Positions 62,001 to 64,000 of a stretch of 64,000 nucleotides of DNA are shown here, piece after piece (the first letter of the stretch is position 1; each line of letters begins with the position of its first letter). The DNA comes from Lottia gigantea (taxonomy: Eukaryota; Mollusca; Gastropoda; Lottiidae). Location of the stretch: contig NW_008710049.1 of NCBI RefSeq assembly GCF_000327385.1, positions 1,416,525 to 1,480,524 on the forward strand, written 5' to 3'. Both the position numbers and the translations under genes were made by a program. The notes below the pieces were generated by a model that did no database searches, had not been told where the DNA came from, and saw only the letters and a program-made list of their open reading frames with translations.

Positions 62001-64000
62001 AAATCTTCAATTGAAGAATATAGTTTGACTCTTTGTGTTCAAATTATGCAAAATATTTGCATCAAGAATTGACAATAATTGTAGGCTGTAGATATTACTG
62101 GTATGTGAGTTGTTATCAGTGTTTCCTCTGGGCATTTAAATCATTATTTCAACAATACACACAAAATGATACTATAATAAATTTTGATATCAATAATCTT
62201 CCACCAGTCTTTGATACAAATATTACAGTGAATCACTGCACAATTCCCAATCACTGTCTAGTTCTAGCATTTAAAATGATGAATTTTTACAGTCCAACAT
62301 TAAAGAAATATCCATTTCACTAAAATTACACTTTAAATTGCTGTTCAAGGGGAAATCTCCAATGCACAAATAAGAAAATGTCTATTTCTATTCTCCAATG
62401 TTTATCAACATAATATCATCCGGAGTAGTAACAATGAGTATTTTTGTGTCTAAGAAATTCACATATTTTTCTATTGGAATGTATTTAAAGTTGCCTTCTT
62501 TCTTTCTTGATCTATACCCGAGTCCAGGTCAATGGGCTATACCATTATCATAATAATAGGGGTGTTATGTTGGTTTGTTTATATTAACCATTGGAGCAGT
62601 CTAATATAATCCAAGGTGTTAAGTGAGTATTATTTGAAGAATTTCTGTTCTAATTAATATCTATCAGGTGTAAATAAGTTGTTGTTTGTTTTACTAATTA
62701 ATTACTTTTTGCATACAAAAGGTTAATTTTCAATATCTCAGAAAATAATATCTTCTTCAAGATTTAACGGTTAATATCAAATCCTTTTATATTAAATACA
62801 AAGGCTAAGTATCAATTTGAGAAAGCGCTAACTTTTAAGTTAATTGAACCCTTTTTAAACTCAAAAGTAACACCTTTTTCAATAAATATTCACTTTTACA
62901 CAAAACTTGAAGATAATTTTTTCCCTTACTCCATTATAATATGAATAGGCACTTATACTTCTGTATGGTCATCCAACAACACTGACTCAAACCAGGTAAA
63001 TAAACAGTATTTATAACAATAGTTTAATTTCATATTAACATCATGTCACAACCTCATACTGACAACTTCACAAACTTTCATACTATCACTCCATTAATAA
63101 ATCAGCTGCCTCAGGTAGAACAAACAGTGTAAAAACAATATTCAAATTTATCCCAAAAAAGGTAATTTATTTTCTACATAACATATTAAATATATTACAG
63201 TATATAGTACATGTTAAACACTCTGTCTCCTAAAAGAAAAGGGCGATATTGGCTAATGCCTGCCAGATAATCCATTTCTCTTATGAATAAAATATTTTTA
63301 GTTTTTTAAAAAGTAAAATATTGGTTGAGTTTTTCCCAAAGATTTTAAACAAAGGCAAAGTGTCACATTTTTTACTCTCTCTCCTAAAAATATGACAACC
63401 TAGCACATTTTACATAAATGCCATTTGCCCCTTTCATTAGGTGTCTAATGTATTGTATCAATGTAGAGTATACAGTTATATATTCTTTCAGTATTAAGTC
63501 AGTCAAGTATACAATGGTTCAATAGCCCTAGGGTAAACATAGTAGCCTTGATATTACATACAATTACCCCTTTAACATAACTTTTCTTTAACTATTCATT
63601 TTTTTTTTCTATTCATAAACAAATCGAGTACAACTTATGTGGACTCTCTAAAATGAATATAGAGTTGACAAACCTAGTCACATAGTGACTTCAGATGTTC
63701 AAAAAGAGTAAGCATGTCTGGTATTTGCTGCAATATGTATGAAATCAATTATACAGAGACTTGAGCTACAAGATTATATTCTTGAATTTCATCTCAACTT
63801 TCTCCTCTTTTATCAATTCCAAGATATTTTCCCCAGTTTCAAACAGCAGATATCTACCTTTGATCAAATAAACTAACCGATGGAAAATAAAAAAATATTG
63901 ATAAAGATACAATAGACTTTTCCAAATAAAAGAAGGTAAAAAATTTAAGGTATGTATTAAAGAATGTATAGTATTATCAACTGAAGGACCATTGTCAAAC
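59037..64000. other. Non-coding right end of window
   Basis: About 5 kb of AT-rich DNA. Near-duplicate phrases such as TGCTTATCAAATAAATGTTAACATTTATAATAATATA at about 59590 and 59735 suggest a local ~145-bp duplication. No coding exon is seen. Confidence 0.35.

Overview
The window is AT-rich, intron-rich animal DNA, most likely from a mollusc or another lophotrochozoan. The evidence is two genes with clear bilaterian homology, canonical GT-AG introns of 0.2 to 4.3 kb, and many short non-autonomous repeats. Some of these have ends reading TACGCCCAC / GTGGGCGTA or are AGGTCA-rich, which I associate with mollusc genomes. That placement is an inference, not a measurement.

Layout. 1-1711: minus-strand LINE of the L1/Tx1 type, with ORF1 and the start of ORF2 running off the left edge. 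About 1714 to 2.9 kb: 3' relic of a Pao/BEL-like LTR element. 2.88-5.4 kb: rearranged PIF/Harbinger DNA transposon with an inverted duplication of its MADF-domain gene. 5.86-10.90 kb, plus strand: complete ten-exon nucleolin gene encoding 387 aa (acidic blocks, two RRMs, RGG tail), with CACGTG boxes in the promoter and in a duplicated 194-bp unit of intron 1. 10.9-15.4 kb: UTRs, a SINE and palindromic repeats. 15.43-42.16 kb, minus strand: RAPGEF2/6 (PDZ-GEF) gene, 28 coding exons, 1394 aa in the model given here. Its introns hold fold-back elements and a roughly 2-kb AGGTCA-rich repeat. 42.2-64 kb: about 22 kb with no coding exon I can support. It contains two minisatellites, a SINE-like unit, a mariner-type MITE with TA target duplications, a palindromic repeat and one weak plus-strand exon-pair candidate.

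The two genes are convergent (nucleolin +, RAPGEF -) with about 4.5 kb between stop codons. There is no sign of functional coupling. Nucleolin acts in rRNA transcription and processing in the nucleolus. PDZ-GEF activates Rap1/Rap2 at membranes and junctions. All exon boundaries were placed by hand from splice sites, unbroken phase and recalled homology, with no alignment or transcript data.

No clear previously undescribed system was found. The most unusual structures are the serial hairpin array with CTTGGTCG spacers in nucleolin intron 1, the in-phase alternative first exon of RAPGEF that replaces the usual N-terminal cyclic-nucleotide-like domain, and the AGGTCA/GGAAGT-rich repeat in RAPGEF intron 10.
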